A stretch of 64,000 nucleotides of DNA from Candidatus Methylospira mobilis. GTDB lineage: Bacteria; Pseudomonadota; Gammaproteobacteria; Methylococcales; Methylococcaceae. Position 1 is the first letter of the stretch, and each line of letters begins with the position of its first letter. Both the position numbers and the translations under genes were made by a program. The notes below the pieces were generated by a model. The model was given only the letters and a program-made list of their open reading frames with translations. It was not told the DNA's origin and did no database searches. Shown here piece by piece: positions 8,632-16,959 of the stretch. The stretch lies in assembly GCF_009498235.1 (NCBI RefSeq), contig NZ_CP044205.1, positions 3,783,389-3,847,388 on the forward strand, written 5' to 3'.

Positions 8632-9582
8632 TCATGCCAGCCGTTGCGCCAGACGATCCGAGGCCGACACCAGCGCATCCAGCATTTCGTCTCCCATCGG
8701 CAAATGCCCGGAGTTGGGCAGGACCAGCAATTCGGCGGCGGGAAGACGTTGTTTGAGCAGATAGGAAGCCTCGGGAGGACACACGACATCATGACGTCCG
8801 TGTATCAGTATGACCGGTAGTTTTTTCGGAATTTTATGGCACTGCTGCAATATCTGATTTTCCTCGATAAAGTATTTGTTCATCGCATAATGCAATTCGA
8901 TATAGGTCTGCGGCATATAACCGGCGTCGGCGCGCGCATCTATTTCGCCAGGGTCGTATGTCGCGCCCAGCGCCAGTTGCGCCCCCCAGGCCAGCCAGGC
9001 TTTGGCGGCGCGATGGGCGGCAACTTCGTCCTGACCGTACAGAAAACCGTGCAACGCGCTAATCAAATCGGGCTCCGGGGAGGCGACCACCCGTAGTAAC
9101 TCGTCCCACTGCTCCGGGTAAAAACGATTTGCTCCGTCGCGTATATACCAATCAAGATCGCGCTGCCGCGCCAGAAAACTGCCGCGCAGCAACATCCCGG
9201 CAACACGTTTGGGATATTGTTGCGCATAAAGCAGCGCCAGCGTCGATCCCCACGATCCGGCAAACAATACCCAACGCTTTATTTTAAGATAAAGGCGCAC
9301 CGCTTCCAGGTCGCCGATCAAATGTTGCGTTGTATTGTTCACCGTGCCGCCTGACGGCGTCGAACGCCCGGAACCACGTTGATCAAGCAGAATAGTGCGG
9401 TACCGTTCGGGGTTAAAAAAACGGTGGTGAAACGGCTTGCAGCCCGACCCCGGCCCTCCGTGCAAATAGACTACGGGAAGACCTTTACGATTGCCGCTTT
9501 CCTCGACATACAGGACGTGCCCGTCCCCGACATCAAGACGATAGGTCTGGTAGGGCTGGATAGGAGGATATAAACTTTTCAT
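8632..9582 (-). CDS. pip: Proline iminopeptidase
   Basis: An alpha/beta hydrolase of 316 residues from this start: oxyanion-hole stretch VVYLHGGPGSGCKPFHHRFF, ILLDQRGSGRSTPSGG, nucleophile elbow FAGSWGSTLALLYAQQYP with the catalytic Ser in GSWGS, and the late Asp/His (HGRHDVVCPPE, NSGHLP). The family (peptidase S33) removes N-terminal proline from peptides in the cytoplasm. Three in-frame ATGs (9618, 9594, 9582) lack a clear ribosome-binding site; 9582 gives the family-typical N-terminus MKSLYPPIQPY. Upstream of ubiX. Confidence 0.93.
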   Translation of the reverse strand: MKSLYPPIQPYQTYRLDVGDGHVLYVEESGNRKGLPVVYLHGGPGSGCKPFHHRFFNPERYRTILLDQRGSGRSTPSGGTVNNTTQHLIGDLEAVRLYLKIKRWVLFAGSWGSTLALLYAQQYPKRVAGMLLRGSFLARQRDLDWYIRDGANRFYPEQWDELLRVVASPEPDLISALHGFLYGQDEVAAHRAAKAWLAWGAQLALGATYDPGEIDARADAGYMPQTYIELHYAMNKYFIEENQILQQCHKIPKKLPVILIHGRHDVVCPPEASYLLKQRLPAAELLVLPNSGHLPMGDEMLDALVSASDRLAQRLA

Positions 9583-9927
9583 TAAGTCGTGCATACTAGC
9601 AGGAAACCCGCAGCACATCCAAACGAAAAATACAACCAGTTACCACAAGGATAGTAACTATTCAGGAGAATCAAGCGTAGTGCGCCATTATTCACGTGCA
9701 CCACAATGGATCATTTATCTTCCATGACTATCATTACTGGTGCAAACAGAGCACTTTTCATGACGCCATTAACCGTAGTCGAATGCAACAAAGCAAGCTT
9801 GGCAACCCCGCATACCGGTGGAATGGATATTGCTTACATACAAACAGAGTTCACACTTACGTGAAAACAAAACCGTTACGCCTCCGGGCGGTGAGTAACA
9901 AGATCAATTGTAGCGAGGAAATACTCA
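9583..9927. other. Intergenic stretch, no gene supported
   Basis: Divergent region between the peptidase and lipoprotein genes. It should hold both promoters. A clear ribosome-binding site (GAGGAAA) for the lipoprotein lies at its right end. Open frames here have no recognisable product. Confidence 0.5.
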
Positions 9928-10290
9928 ATGAAGAAAAAGGCATGGCTTTCAGTTCTGGTTGTTATGGCATCGTTGTATTTAGCCGGGTGCGCATCGACCA
10001 ATACATCCCAAAATCTGGTAACGGCCAACGAAGTCAAGGCGGCAAAAACCAAGGCCGACCACCTTGCTCTGGCTGACAAGTACGAAGCGATAGCCAAGGA
10101 CATGCAAGCCAAGGCGGACGAGCACAAGAAGTTATTGACTGCCGATATCAAACGCCCCTACGAAGTAGGCCGTAACGTGGAAGATGAACAGGAGCACAAC
10201 CAGGCGCTGGTTGATTCTTACCAGAAAGCAGCCTCTTTCAACCTGAAAATGGCAAAAATTCAGCGGGATATCGCATCAGAGACCCGTTAA
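9928..10290 (+). CDS. Small lipoprotein, helical
   Basis: A 120-residue protein with a lipoprotein signal: MKKKAWLSVLVVMASLYLAG followed by Cys21 (lipobox LAGC). The mature part is charged, Lys/Ala-rich and probably helical (KAKTKADHLALADKYEAIAK, DMQAKADEHKK). Good ribosome-binding site GAGGAAA eight bases before the ATG. I do not recognise a named family; the mature part resembles small helical envelope lipoproteins. Likely anchored in the outer membrane. It stands alone and converges with the pilin operon. Confidence 0.8.
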   Translation: MKKKAWLSVLVVMASLYLAGCASTNTSQNLVTANEVKAAKTKADHLALADKYEAIAKDMQAKADEHKKLLTADIKRPYEVGRNVEDEQEHNQALVDSYQKAASFNLKMAKIQRDIASETR

Positions 10291-10315
10291 CGGCAATAAC
10301 CGCGCTGTAACTTGC

Positions 10316-10346
10316 CGGGTAGCGGAGCCTCTCGCGCCGCTACCCG
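10316..10346. terminator. Hairpin between convergent genes
   Basis: CGGGTAGCGG and its exact inverse CCGCTACCCG around an 11-base loop, lying between the convergent lipoprotein and pilE genes. It has no T-run. The stem shares its GGTAGCGGC core with the palindrome at 44637-44669, so it may be a dispersed repeat used as a bidirectional terminator. Confidence 0.5.
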
Positions 10347-10353
10347 CGTCTCA

Positions 10354-10803
10354 CTACCAGCAACCGTCCATAGCCGCCGAGCGCATGCCGCCGCTATCCA
10401 GAACGAACACTCCGCACGCATCTCCAACCTGGACGCTTCCTTCTGCGGGCTTGGCATAAAGCGTAAACCGGGATGACGACAACTGCTCCGCACCGGAACC
10501 GTTCTTACTGGTTATACGGTAGTAGCCATCCGGCGAACGCGTATCGACGCTGCCTGAACCTGACACCAAAGTGACACACCCTGCATGGTTGTATGCGTTA
10601 AACTCGGTAAAACACGCTTCCAGCGCTTGGGCGCTCTGCATCAACCCAATCTTGGCGTCATTCCGGCGGGCTTTCTGCATGAAATCCTGGTAAGCCGGTA
10701 CGGCGACCGCCGTCATAATTGCGACTATCGCCAGCGTTATCATCAGTTCAGCCAAAGTAAAACCCGTCGCTACCCTGCCGCAACAACCTGCCCTCATCCT
10801 CAT
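10354..10803 (-). CDS. pilE: Type IV pilin-like protein (PilE family)
   Basis: A 149-residue prepilin. The class III signal is cut before Phe in GFTLAELMITLAIVAIMTAV, with Glu at mature position 5, followed by the long N-terminal helix (PAYQDFMQKARRNDAKIGLM). The C-terminal half has a Cys pair (ACFTEFNAYNHAGC, GDACGVF). These features fit the PilE minor pilins that prime type IV pilus assembly with PilV/W/X. The ATG at 10803 overlaps the stop of the upstream gene as ATGA. Last gene of the pilW-pilX-pilE operon. Confidence 0.87.
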   Translation of the reverse strand: MRMRAGCCGRVATGFTLAELMITLAIVAIMTAVAVPAYQDFMQKARRNDAKIGLMQSAQALEACFTEFNAYNHAGCVTLVSGSGSVDTRSPDGYYRITSKNGSGAEQLSSSRFTLYAKPAEGSVQVGDACGVFVLDSGGMRSAAMDGCW

Positions 10804-11378
10804 CGCAACTGCCTCCACGATTGCCTACCCATGAATTTTGCCGGAACCGCCGTTTGCTCATCCGGCGCCAACAAATAAACTGCCTGCAACATGACCACAG
10901 CCTCGGCGCTGCCGCCGCTTGCCCGCACCGTAACACGAAAAGGGAAATGATCGCATTTTTCCAAGGGCCAGGGATAGCAATCGAGGCGCTCCACTATATA
11001 TTGCGGCGGCATAACCACATGGGCAAGCTCGCCCGTTGCTGCGCCAACGCTCCCGCGCAGCCAGAAATCATCAGACAAAACGGCGGGCAAGGGACAGCTG
11101 ATGCGCTCATACCAGCCGGACCGGCATGGTTCGGCTGCCGACGTTTCAATAATATCCGCCGAAGCGGCAAGCATAGCCTCCACAGATCGCAACGCCGTTT
11201 CCGCCGCCTGAAACGCCAGACTGCGGTCCCGCAGGTTGCCCGCCATTTTTTCCTCCAGCAGCGCGACATTCATCGCCGTCACGCCCAACAGACTCATGAC
11301 CAGCAAAAACAGCAAACCGGTAACAAGAACAGCGCCGGCTTGACCGGTTCGAAAGCTTATCTGCCGTTTATCGCTCAT
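10800..11378 (-). CDS. pilX: PilX-type pilus assembly protein
   Basis: A 192-residue protein. The N-terminus (QAGAVLVTGLLFLLVMSLLG, VTAMNVALLEEKMAGNLRDR, LAFQAAETALRSVEAML) is the hallmark of PilX/PilX_N proteins: a hydrophobic helix with an atypical prepilin site, then the conserved AFQAAETAL motif. Three Cys residues lie in the C-terminal half. It works with PilW, PilV and PilE in the pilus tip complex. Overlaps both neighbours by four bases, so translation of the operon is coupled. Confidence 0.87.
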   Translation of the reverse strand: MSDKRQISFRTGQAGAVLVTGLLFLLVMSLLGVTAMNVALLEEKMAGNLRDRSLAFQAAETALRSVEAMLAASADIIETSAAEPCRSGWYERISCPLPAVLSDDFWLRGSVGAATGELAHVVMPPQYIVERLDCYPWPLEKCDHFPFRVTVRASGGSAEAVVMLQAVYLLAPDEQTAVPAKFMGRQSWRQLR

Positions 11379-12415
11379 TGCGCGCGACTACGAACGGCGA
11401 CGGTTGCAGCAAACTGACGAACCAAACGCCGGTCGGACCGACTTTCATCATCCAGCCAGTATTGCCTGGCGTTCGCCAGCACGCGATCGTCAATGCTGCG
11501 CAAGGTCAACACCACGCGCACACTGACTATCTTCGACCAATCGGATACGGCGGACGCATTCAAAATACGATCGGATGCGCCATCGCCGCTGGTATCGACG
11601 CCATAGCTCAATTGCAGGTTTTCCACGCCTTCAACCAGCTCGGACACAGTGTCGGCAACATGGTCGACGCGATACAACGCGGGCTGGCCCGCCGGGTTCA
11701 GGCGTATAAAAAAACTGCGCGACCGCAGCGCCATGACTTCCGAACCCGGACGGTAAAGCGCACCCAAACGATTGGTCGCCACCTCCGCCTGATCGACATT
11801 CTGGGTAAAATCCTGATCCGAGGCCCCGGCGCGGAACAGATGGGCCGACTCGCAATTCGCAACCAGCAGCGGCGTACCGGTATCGAAGCGGCAGCTGGAC
11901 CCGGACTGCAGACGTCCGCGCGGATTGGTCAGCAACAAACGGCTGATCAGGATACCGCTGCAGGATTCCGCATACAGCACCGTCAGGGTATCGGTGCCGC
12001 TCAAGGCCGACTTGATGCGCGGTACGGATGAAAGCCTGATGTCGTCCTCCCCGCTCAATAGCGGCGCAGCAATGAGGCCGGACGGCATGTGCTGCGCCGT
12101 ATCAGGCACCAGCAACGCTTGCGCCTGAGCGTTGGCCAGCACCGTCAATGGCGCGTTGCGTCTGCACCCCAGCTGACCGGCCGAATGAATCTCGCCGGTC
12201 AAAGCCTCCAAGGCATAACGACCGCTTTCCATCAATACCGACTGGGCATCCGTCAATCGGTACGATTGTTTACTGGAAAGATATATCCGGCTCAAACCGA
12301 ATAAAAGCACCAGCCCGACGGCAAGCGCCATCATCAACTCAATCAGCGTGGCGCCCGCTTCGTGATCTGTCACCCGCTCTTTGGCCCGAGGAAAAGACTT
12401 TGCGCATCCGCTCAT
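11375..12415 (-). CDS. pilW: PilW-type minor pilin
   Basis: A 346-residue protein. After a charged leader the prepilin segment AGATLIELMMALAVGLVLLF has Glu5 of the mature protein, followed by LSRIYLSSKQSYRLTDAQSV and SGRYALEALTGEIHSAGQLG, typical of PilW. It is the first gene of the minor pilin operon as seen here: the pilV and fimT/pilV genes that usually precede it are missing, and the next gene upstream (apbE) runs the other way. No pilY1 is nearby. Confidence 0.87.
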   Translation of the reverse strand: MSGCAKSFPRAKERVTDHEAGATLIELMMALAVGLVLLFGLSRIYLSSKQSYRLTDAQSVLMESGRYALEALTGEIHSAGQLGCRRNAPLTVLANAQAQALLVPDTAQHMPSGLIAAPLLSGEDDIRLSSVPRIKSALSGTDTLTVLYAESCSGILISRLLLTNPRGRLQSGSSCRFDTGTPLLVANCESAHLFRAGASDQDFTQNVDQAEVATNRLGALYRPGSEVMALRSRSFFIRLNPAGQPALYRVDHVADTVSELVEGVENLQLSYGVDTSGDGASDRILNASAVSDWSKIVSVRVVLTLRSIDDRVLANARQYWLDDESRSDRRLVRQFAATVAVRSRAQ

Positions 12416-12474
12416 AAAAACAGTAAGCTATGGTTTATTCTCGCCTTGATAAATAATAACGCTACCCATCCGAC

Positions 12475-13512
12475 ATGAAAACCATCGTTAAACCGCTATT
12501 GTCCGCACTCTGCCTGATCACCCTGTTTGCCTGCCAGCCGCGCAGCACGGAAAACGAGCTTTCCGGAGCCACGCAAGGCACCACTTATCACATCAAGGTT
12601 GTACTCCCCACCTCCGGCAACCGGCAGGTGACGATAGAAAGCCTGCGCCCGCTAATCGAAGCCGTATTCAGCGATATCGATATCAAACTGTCGAATTACC
12701 GCGACGACTCCGAGATTTCGCGCGTGAACCAGCAGAACACCACGCAATGGATAACGGTATCCCCTGAAATTGTCGAGCTGGTAAACATCGCGCAGCAAGT
12801 TTACGAACGCTCGGACGGCTGTTACGATCTGACCATCAAACCGCTGTTCGACCTGTGGGGCTTTTCCAAACATCAAAACCGCATCCCCGACGATAATGAA
12901 ATCAAACAGACGCTGCTGCATGTCGGCATGAACCGTATCGAGATCGATACCGCCAACTTGCGTCTGCGCAAAAAAGATCCTTTGCTGCGCATCGATCTGT
13001 CCTCCATAGCACAAGGCTATACGGTGGACGCTTTGTCGCGGTTGCTGGAAGGACAGGGAATACAGAACTATCTGGTCGAAGTCGGCGGCGAAATGAAAGT
13101 CAAGGGACGCAAGGCAAACGGCAACGATTGGCGCGTCGCCATCGAGAAGCCGACCCCCTACACCCAGGAAGTCCAGCGCGTGCTCGATATCCATCAGCAG
13201 GCCGGAACCGCCATCATGACGGCAGGTACTTATCGGAATTTTTTCGAGGACAAGGGACAAAGCTATTCGCACATCCTTAACCCGAAAACAGGCCGCCCGG
13301 TCACGCATCAATTGTTGTCCGTTACCGTACTGCACGACGATCCGACCTGGGCCGACGCATGGGATACGGCGCTGCTGTGCGTAGGCGGCGAACAAGCGCG
13401 GAAAATTGCGGAATCCGAGCATTTGAAAGCGCTAATGATCAGCCGCGACGGCGATGCGCTGCAGGAGCATATGAGCAGCGAATTTGCCCATGCCGAGGCC
13501 CAGAATCGATAA
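12475..13512 (+). CDS. apbE: FAD:protein FMN transferase (ApbE), lipoprotein
   Basis: A 345-residue protein with a lipoprotein signal (LCLITLFAC, Cys20). ApbE motifs: LSGATQGTTYHIKVV, IKLSNYRDDSEISRVN, DLTIKPLFDLWGF, LRIDLSSIAQGYTVDALSRL, NYLVEVGGEMKVKG, AGTYRNFFEDKGQSYSHIL, NPKTGRPV, and the metal-binding DAWDTALL. ApbE attaches FMN to Thr/Ser of membrane proteins such as NqrB/C and RnfG, in the periplasm. No nqr or rnf gene is in the window. Divergent from pilW, 60 bases apart. Confidence 0.95.
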   Translation: MKTIVKPLLSALCLITLFACQPRSTENELSGATQGTTYHIKVVLPTSGNRQVTIESLRPLIEAVFSDIDIKLSNYRDDSEISRVNQQNTTQWITVSPEIVELVNIAQQVYERSDGCYDLTIKPLFDLWGFSKHQNRIPDDNEIKQTLLHVGMNRIEIDTANLRLRKKDPLLRIDLSSIAQGYTVDALSRLLEGQGIQNYLVEVGGEMKVKGRKANGNDWRVAIEKPTPYTQEVQRVLDIHQQAGTAIMTAGTYRNFFEDKGQSYSHILNPKTGRPVTHQLLSVTVLHDDPTWADAWDTALLCVGGEQARKIAESEHLKALMISRDGDALQEHMSSEFAHAEAQNR

Positions 13513-13545
13513 CTATCGTGGATACATGATAACCGAATTAAATCA

Positions 13546-14379
13546 ATGACGAATCATTCTGCCGCTGTTCCAAAAATCGGGGTCTTTGATTCCGGCGTGG
13601 GCGGGTTGTCCGTTCTCAAAGCGATTCGTCGCGAGCACCCCATAGTCGATTTTATCTATATCGCAGATTCCGGAAATGCGCCTTACGGAAGCAGACCCGC
13701 AGCTTTCATCGAAAGCCGCGCGCACCAGATAGCCGAGCGCCTCGTTGACGCCGGGGCTCAGGTCATTGTAGTTGCATGCAATACAGCGACAGCCGTAGCC
13801 GTCGCAAGGCTGCGCTCGCACTTGCCCGTTCCAATTATTGCGATGGAACCGGCCATAAAGCCGGCGGTTGCTCAAACCAAAACCGGCGTCGTCGGCGTGC
13901 TGGCCACGGAACGAACGATCGAAAGCGCTAATGTCGCAAGGCTTTGCCGAAAATTTGGACAGGGCGTGAATGTGCTCCTACAGCCTTGTCCTGGTTTAGT
14001 GGAATTTGTCGAACGAGGAGAACTCTCATCCGCCCGCACTCGCGAATACCTTCGAATGCTGGTTATTCCCCTCATGGACAAGGGAACCGACACCCTTGTT
14101 CTCGGATGCACCCACTATGTCTTTCTGGAATCCGAAATCCGGGACATCGCCGGACCAGCGGTCCAAATAATCGAATCGTCTGCGGCCGTAGCTCGCCAGA
14201 CCTTGCGGCATATAGGCAGTAAGGACATCGCGTCGGCGCCATATCCGGGCCGGGGGACATTCCTGACCACCGGCTCACCCGACAGCGCCCGGGTAATCTT
14301 TTCACAGCTTTGGGGCGCACAGGTTGAAGTCGGAGCATTGGAGAATAGTAATGTCTGGGCGGAGAACCGGCTAAACTGA
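13546..14379 (+). CDS. murI: Glutamate racemase
   Basis: A 277-residue protein. IGVFDSGVGGLSVLKAI carries the N-terminal Asp-Ser pair; PYGSRPA, the first catalytic Cys (Cys78) in VVACNTATAVAVARL, and the second in VLGCTHYVFLE. MurI interconverts L- and D-glutamate with two Cys bases and supplies D-Glu to peptidoglycan. It follows apbE by 33 bases on the same strand and may be cotranscribed. All key residues are present. Confidence 0.95.
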   Translation: MTNHSAAVPKIGVFDSGVGGLSVLKAIRREHPIVDFIYIADSGNAPYGSRPAAFIESRAHQIAERLVDAGAQVIVVACNTATAVAVARLRSHLPVPIIAMEPAIKPAVAQTKTGVVGVLATERTIESANVARLCRKFGQGVNVLLQPCPGLVEFVERGELSSARTREYLRMLVIPLMDKGTDTLVLGCTHYVFLESEIRDIAGPAVQIIESSAAVARQTLRHIGSKDIASAPYPGRGTFLTTGSPDSARVIFSQLWGAQVEVGALENSNVWAENRLN

Positions 14380-14712
14380 AGGCAGGGAAAACAAGGGGGC
14401 GGTTTTTCTTTTGCTTAGCCGAATCACTTGGTTAATATTGCAAAGGTACGTGCCAGCTTGTCATTTGCCGTTAAAGTAAGCCTACCGCGATAGAATGCGA
14501 GTCGGCGCGGATTAATGCAGGCTCATTTGCAGTTAATCCTGACCAAAACGGCGAGAATACAACCTCGACCGTTTTCAATCACGGACCGTTCAGGCTACCT
14601 ATTGTAGTAGACGTTACTTTAGGGCACACAAGAATTAGCTACGTTAATTTTAGTCAACTATGCTTCGATTTGGACAGTTACACTTGAAAGTACGTGAGTA
14701 ACAACATGCCAT
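14380..14712. other. Intergenic stretch without supported gene
   Basis: About 330 bases between murI and the convergent repeat-protein gene. One plus-strand frame is open for roughly 70 codons near 14510-14690 (it reads ARINAGSFAVNPDQNGENTT) but has no start codon or homologue I recognise; it may be a remnant of a lost exported protein. Confidence 0.3.
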
Positions 14713-15048
14713 TTATCGGCGTCGGCGAATACGCTCTGTACCGGGCGCTCCCGCCCCCGCACCTGGCGCGACCCCGGCCCCTTGAGCTCCGGCTCCAGCC
14801 CCAGCTCTTGGAGTTGCGCCGACGCCCGCAGCTCCGGCTCCGGCCCCTGGCGTTACGCCGGCGCCCGCCGCTCCGGCCCCTGGCGTTGCGCCGACGCCCG
14901 GCGCTCCGGCCCCTGGCGCTGCGCCGACGCCCGGCGCCCCGGCTCCTGGCGCTGCGCCGACGCCCGGCGCACCATAATCTTCCGCCCATGATGCTCCCCA
15001 GGAGGAGATACATAACACAACGACCGCACAATAATTAAATTTACTCAT
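14713..15048 (-). CDS. Exported Gly/Ala/Pro repeat protein
   Basis: A 111-residue protein. Residues 1-22 are a signal peptide (CAVVVLCISSWGASWA, cut before EDYG). Residues about 27-105 are low complexity, built on an 11-residue unit GAPGVGAAPGA repeated exactly at first and then degenerating (GAAGAGVTPGA and so on). The end is basic (ERIRRRR). A ribosome-binding site (GAGG) lies ahead of the ATG at 15048. Frames on the other strand are open only because the repeat unit is 33 bases long. Elastin- or collagen-like composition suggests an extended, disordered envelope or secreted protein. No family recognised. Confidence 0.6.
   Translation of the reverse strand: MSKFNYCAVVVLCISSWGASWAEDYGAPGVGAAPGAGAPGVGAAPGAGAPGVGATPGAGAAGAGVTPGAGAGAAGVGATPRAGAGAGAQGAGVAPGAGAGAPGTERIRRRR
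14838..14972. repeat. 33-base tandem repeats coding for GAPGVGAAPGA units
   Basis: At least three nearly identical 33-base units, built around GGCGCTCCGGCCCCTGGCG, and several decayed units to their left. Because 33 is a multiple of three, unit gain or loss would keep the frame, so the number may vary between strains. Confidence 0.75.
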
Positions 15049-15504
15049 CTCTACCTCGACTTACAAATTTTAAGGAGCCATAACTGTCCAGCGTGGCCGC
15101 TGGAGAGGAAGTGAGGTGAGCAGCCTCAGACGGTCCCCCAGGGACTGACATGAGCGTTGTCAAAGGAAAAGAGATTCAGGGCGGATTAATTTCCAACCCG
15201 CTTCAGCGTCCCTCGACAGGCTTACCTCACTTCCGACCGCTTCGGCCATGGCGCGAAAACGGGCGCGGAATAATTATAAGGTATCCAACGCATAGTGTTT
15301 ATCCGTCGAGAGAAGTAAGCAACCGTCAGGCGACTTACTTCGCCAAACAGCGTATCCGACACTTAATCTAACGAATTTCCGGATAATTATTTATCCACCT
15401 TCGCTGATAGCAAACCTGAAAAGAAACATCTCTCTCGTTACATTCGTTTGGCGTCCATGGAAGCCAGGTTCCGTTGACCTTATATGGAAAAATAGAACAT
15501 CCAA
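15049..15504. other. Intergenic stretch with an inverted repeat
   Basis: About 455 bases with no supported gene. GGAAGTGAGGT (15107-15117) and its exact inverse ACCTCACTTCC (15223-15233) form an inverted repeat. The right arm region (CCTCGACAGGCTTACCTCAC) resembles 22780-22810, so it may be a dispersed repeat. The left end must hold the promoter of the repeat-protein gene. Confidence 0.4.
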
Positions 15505-15720
15505 TCAACGACGCCCCCAGCCGCCGTAATGCCCCCAATGTCCGCCGCCGCCATAATACCCTCCGTAGCGCCCGTAGTTACTCCCATAGCCGTATCTGCC
15601 ATAATGAGGATAACCGTAGCCATAACCACCATAATAACCTGGGTACGAAGAACCTCCGGCGCACCCGAGCATTGCCGATGCCGCACCCAGGATAAATGTA
15701 ATAAGCAACAAACGCTTCAT
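15505..15720 (-). CDS. Small Gly/Tyr-rich lipoprotein
   Basis: A 71-residue protein: signal MKRLLLITFILGAASAMLG then the lipobox Cys20, followed by a tail composed almost only of Gly, Tyr, Arg and His (GYYGGYGYGYPHYGRYGYGS). The ATG at 15720 gives a proper lipoprotein signal; upstream frame sequence does not. It directly follows the Sel1 gene (14 bases) and may be cotranscribed. Small Gly/Tyr-rich lipoproteins are common in envelopes, but no function is known to me. Confidence 0.65.
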   Translation of the reverse strand: MKRLLLITFILGAASAMLGCAGGSSYPGYYGGYGYGYPHYGRYGYGSNYGRYGGYYGGGGHWGHYGGWGRR

Positions 15721-15734
15721 GATGATACCTGTCT

Positions 15735-16508
15735 TCAGGAACGTGTTTTCGGCTTGCTGGTTTTGACGGGGCGCCATTCTGCCGCGCGCTGCTGTACGGC
15801 GGCAATTTGTTCCTTCGTCAACTCGCTTTCCACTTGATCCATTAAACTCAACGAGGCCTCGTTACCCTGTTGCGCCGCAAGCACGAACCATAAATAGGCG
15901 GCCTGATGGTCTTCAGGCACGCCGTGTCCACCAAGGTATAGCAGCCCCAAATGATATTGCGCGGCGGGATCGCCGAGCAAGGCTGCCTTGCGAAACCACT
16001 CCTCGGCATCGGTGTAGCTCTGCTCAGCGCCTTCGCCATTGAGCGACATCACCCCCAAATGAAACTGTGCGGCTGCATCGCCCTGTCCTGCCGCCAGTCG
16101 AAACCAGTACGCCGCCTCGCGATAGTTTCTCGGCACCCCTTCTCCTTTGGTATACATCAGGGCCAGATTCAAACGCGCCTGCATATCGCCCCTGACAGCC
16201 GCTTTCTTGTACCATTTGGCAGCTTCGCCGTAATTGACCGGCCCGCCTTCGCCGTTTGCATTCATTAATCCCAGGTTGAACTCGGCAAGGACATTTCCCT
16301 GCTCGGCCGCCCGGCGCAACCATTTCGAGGCATTAACGTAGTTCTTCGGAATGCCGTCTCCGTACATATAACGCACGCCTAAATCGGTCTGCGCTCCGGC
16401 ATCCCCCTGCACCGCGAGCTTCATCACTTCCGCGACCTGATCGGCCCAGGACGGCATGGCGCCAAGCGCCAATGCCATCAGTATCGGCAAGCATAGGGTT
16501 TTACGCAT
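15735..16508 (-). CDS. Exported Sel1-repeat protein
   Basis: A 257-residue protein with a signal peptide (LPILMALALGAMPSWA) and about six Sel1-like repeats of 36 residues, e.g. AGAQTDLGVRYMYGDGIPKN, AEFNLGLMNANGEGGPVNYG, ARLNLALMYTKGEGVPRNYR, AQYHLGLLYLGGHGVPEDHQ. Sel1 repeats are TPR-like helical pairs that mediate protein contacts; this one should be periplasmic. The partner is unknown. Flanked by small lipoprotein genes on the same strand. Confidence 0.88.
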   Translation of the reverse strand: MRKTLCLPILMALALGAMPSWADQVAEVMKLAVQGDAGAQTDLGVRYMYGDGIPKNYVNASKWLRRAAEQGNVLAEFNLGLMNANGEGGPVNYGEAAKWYKKAAVRGDMQARLNLALMYTKGEGVPRNYREAAYWFRLAAGQGDAAAQFHLGVMSLNGEGAEQSYTDAEEWFRKAALLGDPAAQYHLGLLYLGGHGVPEDHQAAYLWFVLAAQQGNEASLSLMDQVESELTKEQIAAVQQRAAEWRPVKTSKPKTRS

Positions 16509-16567
16509 AAAAGCTCTCCCGCAATCGCTGTATCCTGTTGTTCATTATAGAATAACACGCTACCTTG

Positions 16568-16753
16568 CTAATATACGTCACTGCGCCGATACTCCCCATA
16601 ATAGCCGTGACCGCGATTATAATTGCCGGGGATATTCTGATATTTATCGGCGTTGAGGCGGAAACCTCTATCCAGCTGGTTCATGTTCTGCCCTGCGCAT
16701 CCCGCCAGCAACAGCATGGCAAAAAAAGACAAGCACGGATAACGTCTGTTCAT
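16568..16753 (-). CDS. Small lipoprotein
   Basis: A 61-residue protein: MNRRYPCLSFFAMLLLAG followed by Cys19 (lipobox LAGC), then a short polar tail rich in Asn, Tyr, Arg and Gly (NYNRGHGYYGEYRRSDVY). The composition resembles the lipoprotein at 15505. It lies 60 bases before the Sel1 gene on the same strand. No family recognised. The clear lipoprotein signal is the main support. Confidence 0.6.
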   Translation of the reverse strand: MNRRYPCLSFFAMLLLAGCAGQNMNQLDRGFRLNADKYQNIPGNYNRGHGYYGEYRRSDVY

Positions 16754-16959
16754 GGCTGTATCGGCACTCCCAAGTCAGTGATCTTTCGCGTTAAAAGGAA
16801 GAATACCCGAATCAGGAAACCGGTACCAGTTTCTTTGATTCATTCAAAGCACCGGCCCTGCACTCCCAGGAAAACGGACGCTCTCTGCCCCCCATGCCTG
16901 TCTTCGGTTGAGCGCGGCTTAGGCGGGGCAAATCGCCTGGCGCTTGCAAGCTGTAACCG

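Noticed and set aside
14838..14972. Tandem repeats considered as a CRISPR array
   Set aside because: Units follow each other without spacers and encode a protein repeat. No CRISPR array or cas gene was seen in the window.
14694..15038. Long plus-strand frame rich in Arg, Leu and Pro opposite the GAP-repeat gene
   Set aside because: All frames stay open because the repeat unit is 33 bases; only the minus-strand frame has a signal peptide and ribosome-binding site.
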